A stretch of 64,000 nucleotides of DNA from Saururus chinensis (GCA_035235625.1 CP141149.1:27459753-27523752); one strand, 5' to 3'. Positions 35,001 to 47,520 are shown, counted from the stretch's first letter. Notes: generated by a model not told the origin, from the sequence alone. Translations and numbers: made by a program.

Positions 35001-37311
35001 CGAAATGCATTATGGTAATGGAATGTTGACTTTTGATCGTTTTGGTTTAGGTCATACGCTGATCAAATAGTTTTTCTTTTAAAGGTTGGTGATCCAAAAC
35101 AACTTCCTGCAACAGTACTATCTAGTGTTGCTAGCAAATTTCTTTATGAATGTAGCATGTTTGAGCGGTTACAGAGAGCTGGGCACCCTGTAGTAATGCT
35201 GACTGAACAGGTTTGTCTAGTTTGCAATATGATTTTAGAATAGGTTTTTTCCATAAGATATTTTGTCAAATAGGTTTTGTCGAATTGTCTTCTTTTTGCA
35301 GTACCGGATGCATCCTGAAATTTGTCTGTTTCCCTCTTTGCATTTTTATGAGAACAAGCTGTTGAATGGTGATGGTATAACTAGCAAAAAAGCAATATTT
35401 CATAAGGATGCACACTTTGGACCCTATGTGTTCTTCGACATTATGGATGGTCATGAACAAAGGGGGAAGAAATCTAATTCCCCTTCACTTTATAATGAAG
35501 CTGAGGCTGATGCTGCTGTCGAGTTAGTGAGACTTTTTACTAGAAAGTAATATCTTGTTCTATAAGTTGCTGTATTTCTATTTACTTTCTGAATCGAATT
35601 GATTTACTTATGCTTGGCTAATTTTGAGGTAGGTATCCATCAGAGTTTGTTGGTGGTAGAATAGGTGTCATTACTCCTTATAAGAGCCAACTTTCAATGT
35701 TGCGATCACGCTTTGCAATTGCAATTGGATCTAGTGCTCTGGATATAGAATTTAATACTGTTGATGGATTTCAAGGTCGTGAGGTAGATATACTGATTCT
35801 TTCAACTGTAAGAGCATCAGATCCTTACGAAAAAGCATGTGGCTTCCATTCGAGTAATGTTGGTTTTGTTGCGGATGTGAGGAGGATGAATGTCGCATTA
35901 ACAAGGGCCAAATTTTCGTTGTGGATAGTTGGTAATGCAAGGACTCTGCAAACTAATATTAATTGGGCAGCACTGCTCAAGAATGCTGAAGAAAGAAATG
36001 TGATCATATCAGCTGTGCGTCCTTATGATTCAGTATTTCAAAAGCTTCCTCAAAAGACAAGTCTTCACTCAAATAGTTCTGTTCATAACGTGTGGAATCA
36101 TACCAACAAAGGTAAATATCCCCTCGTGAGGGCAGAACAGGGTAGGAGAAGGAGCCAAAATGCCCTTGAAGAGGGCGCCAAAGAGGCCAGTGCCAGAGTA
36201 AGAAGACATTCGGAAGGGCATGTACTTGACTCTGTGTTAGAAGGCATTGATCGTCTACCTGGTGTTGTAGCAAAAGACCATGAATTTTCAACGAATGTGA
36301 AATCTGCTATGCATGTTGTTAATACTAGCTATAGCGGTAGAGGCAAAGTCCTTGAAGGAGGTAAGCTGACTACCTCTGCCCTTTCAGCAAAGGAAAAAGA
36401 TATGTGTGACAAACGGAGTAAAAGGATTTCTGAACCTGAAGTATTAAGGAGGGAGCCATCTTCTTCTAAACACAGCAAGATTTCGGAAACAATATCGAGT
36501 GATTCAACAGATAGAGGATTTTCCAAAGAAGTTAATAGTCAAGAGCTTCATCGTGGTAATTTCATTTCGAAACTGGATGATAGAACTAAAGATTTGATTA
36601 GCACAAGGAAGCGGCAGCGAGATGCTGTTGATGGTCTGCTCTCATCAGCTTTTATATCATCAAAAAAACGTGAAACTTTGACCAAACATGGAGCACTGAG
36701 ACGGCCTCTCTCTCCTAAGACAGCTGTACATGAGCAACCAAATTCAAGCAAAGGCAAGTTTTATTGCCTAAGCTACTAACTAGATGATGTTTTAGGGGGC
36801 AAATGCGCAGCAAGCTCATATGATAAATTTTCTTGATTTTCACATGGAAAACATATAGACGTGTGGTCTATCTACTGCAATGTTTGCATTTTCCTGTTGT
36901 GTTGGATGTTTATCCATTTTAGTTTGGAAAGTGAACTTGTTGTTTGGACACCGTTAATTCTCTTTCAGCCATTCACCTTAAATAACTAGGAAAGGAATTA
37001 TATATTAGCCGATGCATTTTTTGTTCTACGTTTTGTCATGGCTTTTTTAAAATTCCTATTGTGTAGGTTAGCTCCTTATTGAAGTAGCTACTGCTTAAAT
37101 TCTGTTCGTTATTCTTTCGCCTCTCAAGTATACTTCTGATGAATTTCTATGTGCCATTCTAGCAGATCATGTATCAAAACCCAAACCACAAACGGTATCA
37201 GAAATTCAGGCTCATGACCCTCAAACTAGAAGTGATGATTTAAAAGAGCAGGGTGATCGGAACAGAGAAGGCAAGTCCTTAAAAAATGCATTGGATGGAC
37301 GTAGAAGATAA
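23094..37311 (+). CDS. Sen1/senataxin-type helicase, long plant form
   Basis: Superfamily 1B RNA/DNA helicase of the Sen1/senataxin type, a group that acts on R-loops and in transcription termination; the plant role is inferred. 22 exons, 2362 aa: 23094-23224, 24001-24385, 24806-24922, 25042-25124, 25474-25620, 25758-25906, 25994-26124, 26272-26394, 26490-26563, 26695-27276, 27364-27475, 28403-28540, 30021-30350, 31706-31979, 32059-33353, 33434-33836, 33928-34838, 34949-35014, 35085-35210, 35302-35546, 35633-36753 and 37166-37311. All phases close. The first 900 or so residues are the Sen1 N-terminal helical region. The helicase core has Walker A GPPGTGKT (1489-1496, across exons 16/17), AQSNAAVDELV (about 1575), a charged coiled-coil-like insert (about 1630-1750), DEAA (1791-1794), GDPKQLPA (1819), YRMHP (1860), VDGFQGRE (1984-1991) and NVALTRAK (2027-2034). 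The tail is basic and Ser-rich, likely nuclear. Introns 7 and 21 begin with GC. The related Arabidopsis protein is At1g16800-like; I give no symbol. Confidence 0.93.
26125..26271 (+). other. GC-AG intron (helicase intron 7)
   Basis: The donor is ACAG|GCACGT and the acceptor is TTTAG|TCCC. Using the nearest GT, four bases downstream, shifts the frame into an immediate stop. The GC donor gives the family-typical QPFLQ-SLEPLQDGEHE reading. Confidence 0.85.
27476..28402 (+). other. Helicase intron 11, probable repeat insertion
   Basis: 927-bp intron. A GA-rich and purine-rich block (about 27985-28290) looks unlike its surroundings: it has GGTTCCAGCCTCG twice in tandem, GAGAAGGGAGATTAGGG, and repeated ATAATGGCCTTA words. 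It resembles inserted repeat sequence. I could not identify ends or a family. Confidence 0.4.
28725..29930 (+). repeat. Duplicated block in helicase intron 12
   Basis: Two diverged copies in direct orientation: about 28730-29180 and 29290-29930. Shared landmarks in order are CAGCTGCTGCATGA, TGCAATAAG, TTTCCAATAA, TAGATGAAGCATT, GTGAATTACTTAAT, TTGGTTTGACA and GTAGTTGCTC. The second copy carries a SINE insertion. The duplication does not affect the coding exons. Confidence 0.75.
29742..29876 (+). mobile_element. SINE-like retroposon with 11-bp target duplication
   Basis: 135 bp flanked by the perfect direct repeat GTAGTTGCTCT (29731-29741 and 29877-29887). It has a tRNA-like head (CCCAACTGGTTAGGTCACTG, box-A-like), a box-B-like TTCAAATCTTCC near 29790, and an A-rich tail (AGCAAAAAATGAAAAAAAC). 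The first copy of the intron duplication lacks it, so that copy serves as the empty site. Confidence 0.8.
30520..31585 (+). pseudogene. LINE reverse-transcriptase remnant in helicase intron 13
   Basis: Non-LTR retrotransposon fragment, decayed by stops and frameshifts. Pieces in order are an IGDLENM-like segment (about 30620), IGGETQEFLVTIGLHQG (about 30750-30800), FADDI (about 30880), KLWREMLES (about 30915), GWFKWRLSSGILCDRCISER (about 31130-31190) and LRWMGRK (about 31305). The FADD-type box and the GLHQG segment are typical of plant L1-like elements. It lies in the same orientation as the host gene and is removed with the intron (30351-31705). Confidence 0.85.
36754..37165 (+). other. GC-AG intron (helicase intron 21)
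   Basis: The donor is AAAG|GCAAGT, the best-known GC donor consensus, and the acceptor is CTAGCAG|ATCATG. Splicing extends the protein by 49 residues ending DGRRR. If the intron is retained, translation adds about nine residues and stops at 36777-36779. I prefer the spliced form because the downstream frame stays open with similar basic, polar composition to its natural stop. Confidence 0.75.
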
Positions 37312-37519
37312 CTCATTTAACTCTGCAACAAGCCAGCCTTGACTGCTTACACTCACTGTGAGGGAACATATGTATTCTGTTTTTCATTTTCAACTTTTTT
37401 TTGTCTCTATTTGTTTTCCCTCTGTAAATGTGTCCTTTTTGGATAGTGAATTAGTATACATGTACAGTGTAGTTTAATTTTGAGAAGAGAGATTTATTCA
37501 CCTTTTCTGTTCTTTCCAG

Positions 37520-37965
37520 TTTTTTTTATAAATAAAAAATTATATTAAGCTCAATCATGATTCATGGCGTACAGAGGAGATGACAAAAGGATCACCCCCC
37601 ATATGATGAACACGTTTGTTCACCATTTCTGTTCTTTCCAGTTTTTTTTTTTAGATAAATAAAAAAATTTATTTAGCTCAATCAAGGGGTACAGAGGAGA
37701 TGACAAAAGGATCAGCCCCCATGTGATGAACAAGTTCAAGCCAAACCGCCAAAAGGCAAGGAAGACATTGATAATAAATACAAGGCAAAAAATAAAGAAA
37801 GGAAAGATTGCCCAATTTATCCAGAACTAGTGAAGGGAAGGCAATTATCCAAAATATTGTCTTTGAGATTGAAGGCCTCCAATGTGCGACGGACTTAATG
37901 AATAATAATATGAGCAAGGGCTGGCGCATCCTTTCTTCTATCGTCAAAGATTGCTCAATTTATCC
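37520..37965 (-). mobile_element. Two LINE 3' ends in the same target site
   Basis: Two minus-strand retroposon tails: 37520-37625 and 37642-37965. Each starts on the + strand with poly(T), that is the poly(A) tail. Each then has the same block (AGCTCAATCA, GTACAGAGGAGATGACAAAA, GGATCA-CCCC), the 3' end of a plant L1-like LINE. The target sequence TTTTCTGTTCTTTCCAG occurs three times: 37503-37519, 37626-37641 (one base shorter) and 37966-37982. It flanks both pieces. Both are truncated at their 5' ends and non-coding. Confidence 0.75.
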
Positions 37966-38382
37966 TTTTCTGTTCTTTCCAGTTTGTCGACATGTGTATG
38001 TAAAACTCAATGATCCTTCAATTATCTTGGTCTCCCTTTTAGGGGTTGTTTGGATGTTAAATTTTTGGAAAATCCTCAATTTAAGCTTTAATTATTAGAA
38101 TTTTGTTTGTGTAGAAGTTGCGCAAAATTAAAAATTCAGTATTGAAGTTGATTTAGGCTATTTCAAGCTTGAAGCTGAAGTAATTTAGTTAATTTAGTCT
38201 CATAGTTTCCATTTTTAAAAATTATAAAATATATTATTTTTTAATAGTTATTTTTTATCTCGATTTGAGCTTCGAGATATGTGCTATATAGGTAGGGCCC
38301 AATTTAAAAGTTTAAAATTATATACCCTTGTGAGATCTTGTTTGATAGAGCTCGAATTTAGAAACATAATAATACTAAAAAC

Positions 38383-38416
<34 letters not shown>
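38383..38416. repeat. Compound microsatellite (GT)8(AT)9
   Basis: An uninterrupted GT run (38383-38398) is followed by an AT run (38399-38416) in non-coding DNA. It is likely to vary in length between individuals. Confidence 0.95.
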
Positions 38417-41400
38417 CCCGTTTATATTAGTCTAAAGTTTTAAAATTAGGTTTGACATTAGTATGGTACTTTTAAACATAATTGGGTTTGACGCGACATC
38501 TCTGCAAACTATTATTGTTTGATATTAGTATGGTACTTCCAAAAACTAACACATACATATATACATACATTATCAAAACATATATACATACATTATCAAA
38601 ATGTGTGTTAAAAATCTTTTAGGATCAACAAGATCATTTTACATGACTCTCAAGATCTCTATGAGGCAAGGCTGATAATCAATATTGCGAACCTTAACTA
38701 TATCTCTACATTCATATTGCTGCGTTGAATGTAAATTTTGTTCGTATAGATGTTGGCTAAGAGCATAGATTTTCAATCTTCATTTCTTTCTTCCCTACTT
38801 GAAGATACTCAAATTATTCAAATTGCTCAAGTGGGAACACTTGCTGCAGCTGAGCTCTCTCCTCTATAATGCAAATATATGTGCATGAATATAATTTTTG
38901 ATTAATATATGATTATTTTTTGTTGATTGGCTGGACTTTTTAAATCATAAAAAGTTTTGGCTCCTTGGAGTGGGAGTGAGAAGTCAATATAATACTTTAT
39001 TTTTGTCCAATTATGCAAATGGATTGTTTTGGAAAGAGAACAAGAACTTTAATTTTGTTTTTTCAGTTCAACAAATTGAAACTAGACAAAGAGCAAAGGG
39101 ATCACATACTTGTTGAAAGATTGAAATGTCAATGTAGAAGATGCTGCTTATTGGATCTTCAATTTTTTTGTTTGGTAATGCAGATAAGAACAATGCTGAT
39201 TGACAAGGTAGATGGGAGAGAATTGACTAACTCAATGATCATCCAATCCTGACTCATGTTCGTTAATTCGCCACCACATTATTAGAATAACTGTCACATG
39301 AACAATATGTTGTGATGGCTTGCGTGTGTCATGCAACTAGCAACCAACTCGCGCAATTTTATCTACATTTCTACAACCCACATGTTAGAAAAAAGAGGTT
39401 CCGTCTCAAAATGTTTTATTTAGCAACTGATTCACTTAACTTCATTGGCAAATACTTTACTCTTGTCCTAATCAAACCTTCACCCAATGTGTCTCACAAG
39501 ATTGTTGATCTTATTCGATACCCCTTCAACAGCCAGCCCGCCCCTATATATAGAGAGTATGGTCTAGGCAATAGTACTACATAGAACTTGGTCATCCCTT
39601 TACCAAGTAAAGAGTCTCAAATTGAATACAACTATGAAACTTATTCATAGCTCACCGTCTAGAGTCTCAGCCCTACTAGGACTCAACCTGCATCATACAT
39701 CTAGAGTCCTGCCTTGTCGAGTAGCCTTTAACTCCTACTCAAACTTGAAAACCTTGGTTCACATGCCTCTTGCCTCAACAAAACCTACAATGCATCTACC
39801 TCTTGTATGGAGTCTTGAGTACCACTAAGATTCAACCCTCCAGAGCAACAAGTTTGCATAGACCTCTTGTAACATCTACAGTTTTTGAATTAGTTTGTTT
39901 AGAATATTTTTGTAGTAAAGGTTCAATGTGTTGATGAGTTTTAAAAGATGAGCATAGTAAGCCCAAGAACACCTAAATTAGACTTCAAAATCCTAAATTA
40001 CAACCTTGGACAATGTGTACATGAGTAGTCTTGTATCATCGGGCTCGTTAATATGAGACCAATAATACCAAGAACACATGAATTCGAGTTCAGCATCGAA
40101 ACTTATGCCCATTTGAAGTTTTTGGTAAATAAATAAATAAATTTGGTTGTGTGGTGCTGCCCCACGTGGTGCCACGTGGTGCACACAACCGGGTGGCTGC
40201 CACATGGCACAAGGCGTGCCAACACTATTATAAAGGGTATTTTTTGGTTCTTTCACTTTTTTGCAAGTTTTGAGTTTGTTTTAAGTCCGATTTAGGTCGT
40301 TCAATAGGTGTTTCCATATTGTCCGAGTGAACTCTACATTATGGAAGACTTGTTTTAAAAATTTGAAGTCTCTAGAAGTGTAACAACTTAGGCTAACTAG
40401 GGGTCCAAAAATCTCGGATCAAAGTTTTTTCTTTCTTAAATGAGAAAGCATCATATGTATGCGAGTGTTGTAACGTTTCTTTACGTACTACGAAGCTTCA
40501 AAGCTTCATTGTGCGTAAGTCAAAATAAAACTATATTTTATAATCATTTGGATCGGGCGACTGTTAGTTGCCTACATAGTTATTCTAATATGATCAAATC
40601 TTAATGTAGTTCTTCGTAACGGCTAATACATGAATCAGACAGTATAAATTAATATATAATACTTATAATCCGATAAAACATTTAGAGTTAGATGAAAATC
40701 TCATAAAACATCGGAGTAAAATGGAAGCTAATAAATCATTGAAATCAAACATATCTCTCTTTCACATAGCAAAGCAAAGTAGATCAGACAAATCGGATTA
40801 GAGTAGAACATATCAAAACATACCTCATTCAACCTCTTAACTACTGAAGGAGCATATACATTTAGTTAAATATGCATAAAATTAGAAGGTCGGAATTGCT
40901 TACTCCTATGAGATTTCTGAAAGTAGTGGCATTCAAAGTTTCTCCTTCCTTCAGGGAGTCCTCCTCTTCAAGTCCATAGACGGCGGGTGGAGCCTCCCTT
41001 TGTTCTGGAACATTTCTCTTTTTCCTACATGAAGGAGGTATACAAATCTCCCATTACATGAGACATTTCTCTCATTGCACCCAAAGGTGATAGGCGAAAC
41101 CTCCCCTTATCCGGAGATGTTTCACTATTTGTGCACCCGAAGGTAATAGACATAACCTTCCCTTACCTGGAATGTCTCTCTCTTTACATGCCCGAAGGCG
41201 ACAGACAAATCTTCCCCTTACCCGGGACACATATCTCTTTAAGGCTTGATGATAGAGGATGGATCCTTCTCTTTCCTCGGGCTATTTCCCCCCTATAGAG
41301 TATCTAATTTGAAGAGTGAATGCTTCAATTGCATAGAGCATCTTCAATTTAGTCAAGAATGCCTTGTGAACGAACTAAATTGGACTTAAAATGACTCAAA

Positions 41401-41769
41401 AACAAAGAAATACGAGAGGAGAGAAATGTCCCCCCTTCCCTATTTATAAAGCGTGATGGTGGTGCCACGCCACCAATTTTGGTGGTGGCTTGAGCATGAT
41501 GACCGCATGTCATGCACGCGATGCCTGCGCATTGCAGTGCACGAGTCTACCCCTCGATGCACGTGGCTGCGTGTCACGAGCTATCACGGAGGTTCCTAAA
41601 AAGCACCATCTTTGTGGCACTCACAAGGCCAAATAACCAAGCGAGTAACCCTTTCTTCATCAAGGTCTATAAGGCCTTCAATCCGTGGGTCGGAGAGCCC
41701 TTTCCCCCAACGGATGAGGCTCTTGGCATGATGGTGAGCAAACAAAAAAGCCTTCCTTGTCATCCGTAG

Positions 41770-44240
41770 TGGCCAGCCTGCCACCCTTGACCCAAATCCG
41801 GTCTAGGGTGGTGGGACACGGCACTACGAAGTGTTAGACTAACCTATGAGTTCTTATAAAAGTATACAATACGTGCCCTTTGTGTAAAAGTAAATAATAG
41901 AATGTCAAAATAATTATTTAACAATCTTAGTCCAACACACCTACATCAACACATAAAACAAAAGTTATAAGCCCCAAGGCTGCATCATGTCTAAAGCCAT
42001 CACATGCTACCCATAACATGAAAATAATATGTTTCAAACGTCAACATAATCCCAAAGTTTAAACATGACAAAGTAACTAACATATCTCTCTACTCATCCT
42101 TGATCTCATGATACAATCCATCTTGAGAACTTGCACGATACAACATACAACCCCAAAACAAAATCACAAACAAAAGAAGGGTGAGTTTATCTCAATAAGG
42201 GTTTTAAAACGAAACATAAACTCATGATAACACTACATGCATTCTTCCCATAGAAATCAATTTAAACATGCATCGCATATCCAGTATCTACACATGTGTA
42301 TCATGGGTTAAATCACATTCTATATTCACACACCACCTATGCATCATAGATTCATTCATAATTCATAACACACATGCGAAACCTGTGTAGTCATTTAAGT
42401 TTTGTGGTTCACTCACATCTTGCATGAATCAAGTATCAATATTTACATTCACCCTGTATAATAAAATATAATCAAACAACATTCCATCTTGTATTTTTAA
42501 GTGTAATAATTCTTTATGCATCCTGTGTAAATGTAAACATCATTGTCTGTACACAACCTGTGTTAATGAGCATTAAAATCTATATACATACATAAATAAT
42601 CCAATGAATGTCTCAATAGATAAAACAATCTTACTTATCCTGGCCAAAGCATTAACAGACCCGCTTGCCCTTGAAATCTTAAAAAGAAGTCTAAATTCCT
42701 AGAAAGGAAGATCGGAGCAGTTTAGGTAAATCACTAATGAGGAAATTACTCCCTAGTAAACCGATGCACATGGAGATACCAGCCTAGATTCTCAAGTCCA
42801 AAATGTCACAAAAATTATAACATTATAGCAAATCTGCTCTTTTCACCTAGGGAGGAAATTTGTCCTCAAAAGGACATAAAACCCCATCCTTTCAGACGTA
42901 AAACCTATTCGATAAACATCTGATGCAACTAATCTAGAAAACTATGGCATCTAGTCGATTAATCACGGTTAAACACGATTAACCTTCGTTTATAAATCAT
43001 TCTCATGATGCATGCGACATAATTCATACGTGAGTAATTTTAATGGATGCAAGTATAGCTAAACATACCCTAAGCAATCTGAAATGTATGAAATATGGTC
43101 CATTTATATCAAATAAAAATCATATAAGTATGAGTAAGAGATACATTCATGGATATATTCTTAATTAAGCTAGAGCTTGTGTAACATGGCTCATTTGTAA
43201 TTAAATTGACATGTGCAAGCATTCGTATCCTTTGATCATAAGCTATTGATGTCATGGAATAAACATGAAGAAATAATTGAAATACAAATTTATATTAAAT
43301 AGAGCATCATACTAAGCTTAAACATGCATGATAATCTCTTTAATTCAGCTAAAACATATATAGTATGCTCCAAATGAAATTAAGGTGACATGTGTAAGTA
43401 TTCCTAGCTCATCATGGTCATAATATAATGGAATCATGAGAAATAATGAAGAAATGATCAAAATTAACTAAAATAGATATATAGCATAATTACTGTGTAG
43501 CTTTCGAATGCCCTTTTGGCCATTCGAACGACAACACAGAAAAGTTGAATTCCTATATGGTCGTTCAAATGACTAAATAGCTCATTCAAACAGTCAGAAT
43601 AGTTTGCTTTGGTTCATTTTCTTCCTCTTGAAATCCGAACTGAAATAATTTCAAAATTCTATATAAATTCCCAAAACATCATATAATCAATACCTAAACC
43701 TAAAACATGATTGATCTAACGATTCTTGTAATTAAAACACACAAAAACAACAATAAAACACATGTTTTTAATAAATCACCATGACCCTTGTAGATGATTC
43801 AAAAGCTTAAATAGACTCACAAATCACAATCATGGCATTACAAGTAAGAAAACCACTCAAGGTGAAAGCCCATTACCTCTATTCAGCTTGTGAATCCTTT
43901 AAACGAACTCCAACATCAAGAAAATGTTACCTTAAAATGATTTTCATTACACCAAAGCCCACTTAGACAAATCAATATAAGGTTTGTTGCCGAAATGGTA
44001 GCACATGATCAGACACGAACGTGGGTTCCACAGTGGGGATCACTTCTTTGATAAAAAAAATACACTTAATTAAGTAAAAATTTTGGTTAATCAACCTTGA
44101 CACTAATATTCTAAACTAAAATAAAATTAAAATTTAAGAAATTTATAACTAAAGTAATCCATTACCCTAGAAAAAATCAAATTATAAGGAAAAAAATAAT
44201 TTTACGCAAATCAAAAGGTAATAAATTAAAAGATCTTATA
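41770..44240 (-). mobile_element. Diverged family A LTR (minus strand) inside B3
   Basis: It follows the minus-strand A LTR at 50469 over several landmarks: CAACCCCAAAACAAAATCACAAA (about 42151), the GGGAGGAAATTTGTCCTCAAAAGGACATAAAACCCC type block (about 42850), a GGTCGTTCAAATGACTAAATAGC block (about 43559) and CATTACCTCT (about 43870). Both ends (TGGCCAGCC near 41770 and AGATCTTATA near 44240) are guesses from degraded LTR termini. No target duplication was found. Confidence 0.5.
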
Positions 44241-44785
44241 GGTTGCGAGGCTAGGCATCGTACCAACAACTCATACATTTTAGCTTACTAAGTCCCCCCT
44301 ATATAGCATATGAGATTTTTCACATTCTGCTAGAGTATCAGCCAAAGTGGCTTTAGGGGCATTGTAAGTCCTTGAACTTTAACCGGTTTTAAATTCATTT
44401 TGTTTAATTGTTTTTATGTGGTTTAAGTCATTTTTTTTTATCAATTTTTAATATTTTTAGAAATAAAGGTGATTTTCAAAGGGTTTAAACAAAATAACTT
44501 CATATTTATGAGTTTTAAGTAAATCCAAACCATTTGTGAATTTATGGAAAAATTTGGAATTTCTGTGAATTTCTTAAAAAATTAGGGTTTGGCGGGACCC
44601 CTGTGGGCCCTATGGTCAAATTTGGGGTTTTAGTCCAAAATATCCCAGACATCGAAGGAAGTTATTAAAAAAAAACTTTAGAATTTTTCTAGCCCTAATT
44701 AGAGTTTAAATGACCAAAACACCTACTTTTAGTTAAAAACTCTATTCTCACCCCATGTTTTAATTAGATATAGCTCATTTCTTCT

Positions 44786-44793
44786 TATAAAAG
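44786..44793 (+). promoter_or_regulatory. TATA box of family A LTR promoter
   Basis: TATAAAAG followed by GAAAGGG. The identical box and context recur at 54417-54424 in the second + strand A LTR, and TTTTATA occurs on the minus strand in A-2 near 58280. Conservation between copies supports a promoter at the U3/R boundary. Confidence 0.65.
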
Positions 44794-47023
44794 GAAAGGG
44801 ACTGACCCTTTCTTATTTGGGAAAGGGATGAGCCAGAGAATCAAGAGCCTAATCCCCAATTAGGCCTAAGAAAGAAGTGATTAGAGGTAAGATTTTCTTA
44901 ATCTGTGCTTAATCTTTAGGATTTTCTTAAACTTCTCTTAATTTTGTCTTCCTCCATTAATTAAATTCATTTTAAAAGCATTAAATCACTATTTTACTCC
45001 TCCACTTCAAACTCTAACATTTACAAATTCGATTTTATGCCTCCTAAGCTCTAGATCTAGGATTTGTTTTTATGATTTTCAATTCTAAATTGAGTTTAGG
45101 TGTGTTTTAACAGAAAATTTTTACTTTTGGAAGGTTTCGAAGGTGATTGAAGTGTAAATCCAACTCAAATTAAGTGGAGAGGTAATGGGTTTTCATCTCA
45201 GCCATAATATGTATGCAAATCTCGATTTTTATGTGTTTTGATTAAATGAGTTTCATATTTAGGACTTTAATGAAGGATTTGCAAAAAGTTAATCTTTTGC
45301 CTTCATTACTTAGGGTTTTGATTTGAAATAAGTTGATTTAATGTTCTGGAATGTTTAATTTAATTTTGATGGTGTATGAGGCTTGAAATGAAGATTTTAA
45401 GCTCCATTAATGGTGTTTCGGTTTTGAATTTCAAAAGAAAGAAGAAGACTTGATATTCCTTGTTGGCGATCGATCGAACCTAGTCGCCGATTGATTGGGC
45501 CGATCAAATAGCCTATCAAGCTGATTGATCGGCCACACAACAAATTTGGCCGATTTTAAGGCCAACCAATCAAACGGCCTTTCAGGCCAATCGATCGGCT
45601 ACACAATAGAATTTGGGAATTTTATTTTATATGCTTATTTCGGTATGTTTACTCCCAAATGTTGTTTATAATGTTTATATGGAGTGTTTTGAGCTAAAAT
45701 AAACTACTGGAAGGGTATGATATTTATGTCAGTATTTATGAGGCATGCTTAAGGATTATGTGGAATTACATGATTATGGTTAGACATGTTAATATTAATT
45801 ATCTTAAATCTATGGTTGATGAAATTCTTATGTTCTAAGCATGTTTTCAGCAAGGTTATGATATGACAATGATATAATATGTTATCTTATAATATTAATG
45901 AATTGTGGGTGAATGGTGATATCATGTTTTAGCTTCATGTGTAGTATGGTATCCTTGTAAGAGTTGAGCATTGGATTTCATATGAATGGAATGATGTTTA
46001 TGTTAGATTTCACCCATGATTTCAGTTGGTGACTATGATTAGATTTTATCATAGCATGTGTGTATTGCCTAATGAGCTATTATCAAAGCATGGCCATATA
46101 CATAGAAATGTATGAATATACATGTGGGGTATTTGCTATAAAATCGTGCTTGTTTATGATTCAAATATGATGCATGTGGGGACTGATGAAATCACGTTCC
46201 ATGGGTTGGAATTCACATAGATCTTGCTCACAGATGTATCATGATTTCATACATCATGGAATGAACTTTATGAATGAGATTTTAATGATGTTTAGTCGTG
46301 ATTGATCAATTGTATGTAATGATGTGAGATTGTGTGTCGGATTAATCGATTGTCAGCTTAATCAAAACTTGGCTGGTCTGAAAGGACATAATTTCAATTT
46401 GAATTCCAGTGTGGAACATGTATACTCCCCGGGATGAATCGGTCTGAGTTGAGTTGAGTTGATTTGAGATATATGGAGATGAGGGGTGGACTCGTATTGC
46501 GGTTGAGATCTATTGAGATAGTCACATCTTGACACTGAGCATCCAGAGTGGTACACCTTCATGCATCGTCTACTATGTGTTTTAGGTTTCCTATGTCGAA
46601 ATTTGGACTCTCCCCACTGCAAAGATGTCTTGGGTGAACACATTGCTCTAGGTTCCCTATGTGGGAATTTGGACGTTCTTGGCCAGAATTTCTTGGGCGA
46701 GCATACCTGCTCTAGGTTCCCTTTGGGAATTTGGACTTCCCGTGTGGATTGTTCTGGGCGAGCAAAGGGGCTGACTACCCCTACATCTTAGTTCCCGTGA
46801 GGGATTCAGACTGTGTCCAAAGCGGGCAATGCCTTAGGTTTTCGGTTAGAAAATCGGACTACGTTCAGCTTTGTGGCAATAATTGTGTTTACTCCTTGAT
46901 GGAGGCGTTCACTATTTGTTGATAATACATGTGTATGAAATAATATTATGCCCAAATTACATAGGTTGTGTAGGGATATTTGAGATTATGTGACGCATGT
47001 GGATATGATTTATTATGCATGAT

Positions 47024-47520
47024 TTAGAATAGTGTGATTAAGACACTTATTGTGCACGGTGAATGATTTATGAATGAATTATTTGAATCTGAATTATGTG
47101 ATTGAGTGATTGAGACACTATTATGCAGGTTTATGTGATATGAATGCATGATTATAAAGTGTGTGATTGAGATACTATTATGCAGGTTTATGTGATATGA
47201 ATGCATGATTAGAAAGTGTGTGATTGAGACACATTATGCAGGTTTATGTAATATGAATGCATGATCAGAAAGTGAATGATTGAGATACTATTATGCAGGT
47301 TTAGGTGATATGAATGCATGATCTAATGGTGTGATTGCGACACTATTATGCAGGTTTATGTGATATAAATGCATGATCTAATGGTGTGATTAAAACACTA
47401 TTATGCAAGTTTATGTGATATGAATGTATGATCTGAATTGTGTGATTAAGACACTATTATGCAGGTTTATGAGATATGGTTGCATGATCAGAAAGGGTGT
47501 GAAAGACACTTCTCATGCGG
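47024..47520. repeat. Minisatellite in A+1, 56-57 bp unit
   Basis: About eight units of the type GATTGAGACACTATTATGCA, then GGTTTATGTGATATGAATGC, then ATGATC. Starts are at about 47112, 47169, 47226, 47282, 47339, 47394 and 47449. The other A LTRs have their own versions with different copy number: about five at 56570-56830 and about six at 51140-51480 on the other strand. Confidence 0.85.

Larger units (their letters stand above)
37312..40373. other. Helicase 3' region and intergenic DNA
   Basis: This follows the helicase stop. It contains the 3' UTR, two LINE 3' ends (37520-37965) and a microsatellite (38383-38416), then AT-rich DNA with no recognisable gene. Open frames are short and show no known motif. 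Confidence 0.5.

Noticed and set aside
36754-36779. Helicase ending at the stop 36777-36779
   Set aside because: A consensus GC donor at 36754 joins in phase to an exon with a further open, basic tail. I treat the earlier stop as intron sequence, though retention is possible.
38040-38300. GGGGTTGTTTGGATG as a possible MITE terminal repeat
   Set aside because: I found no matching inverted end (CCAAACAACCCC) and no target duplication nearby.
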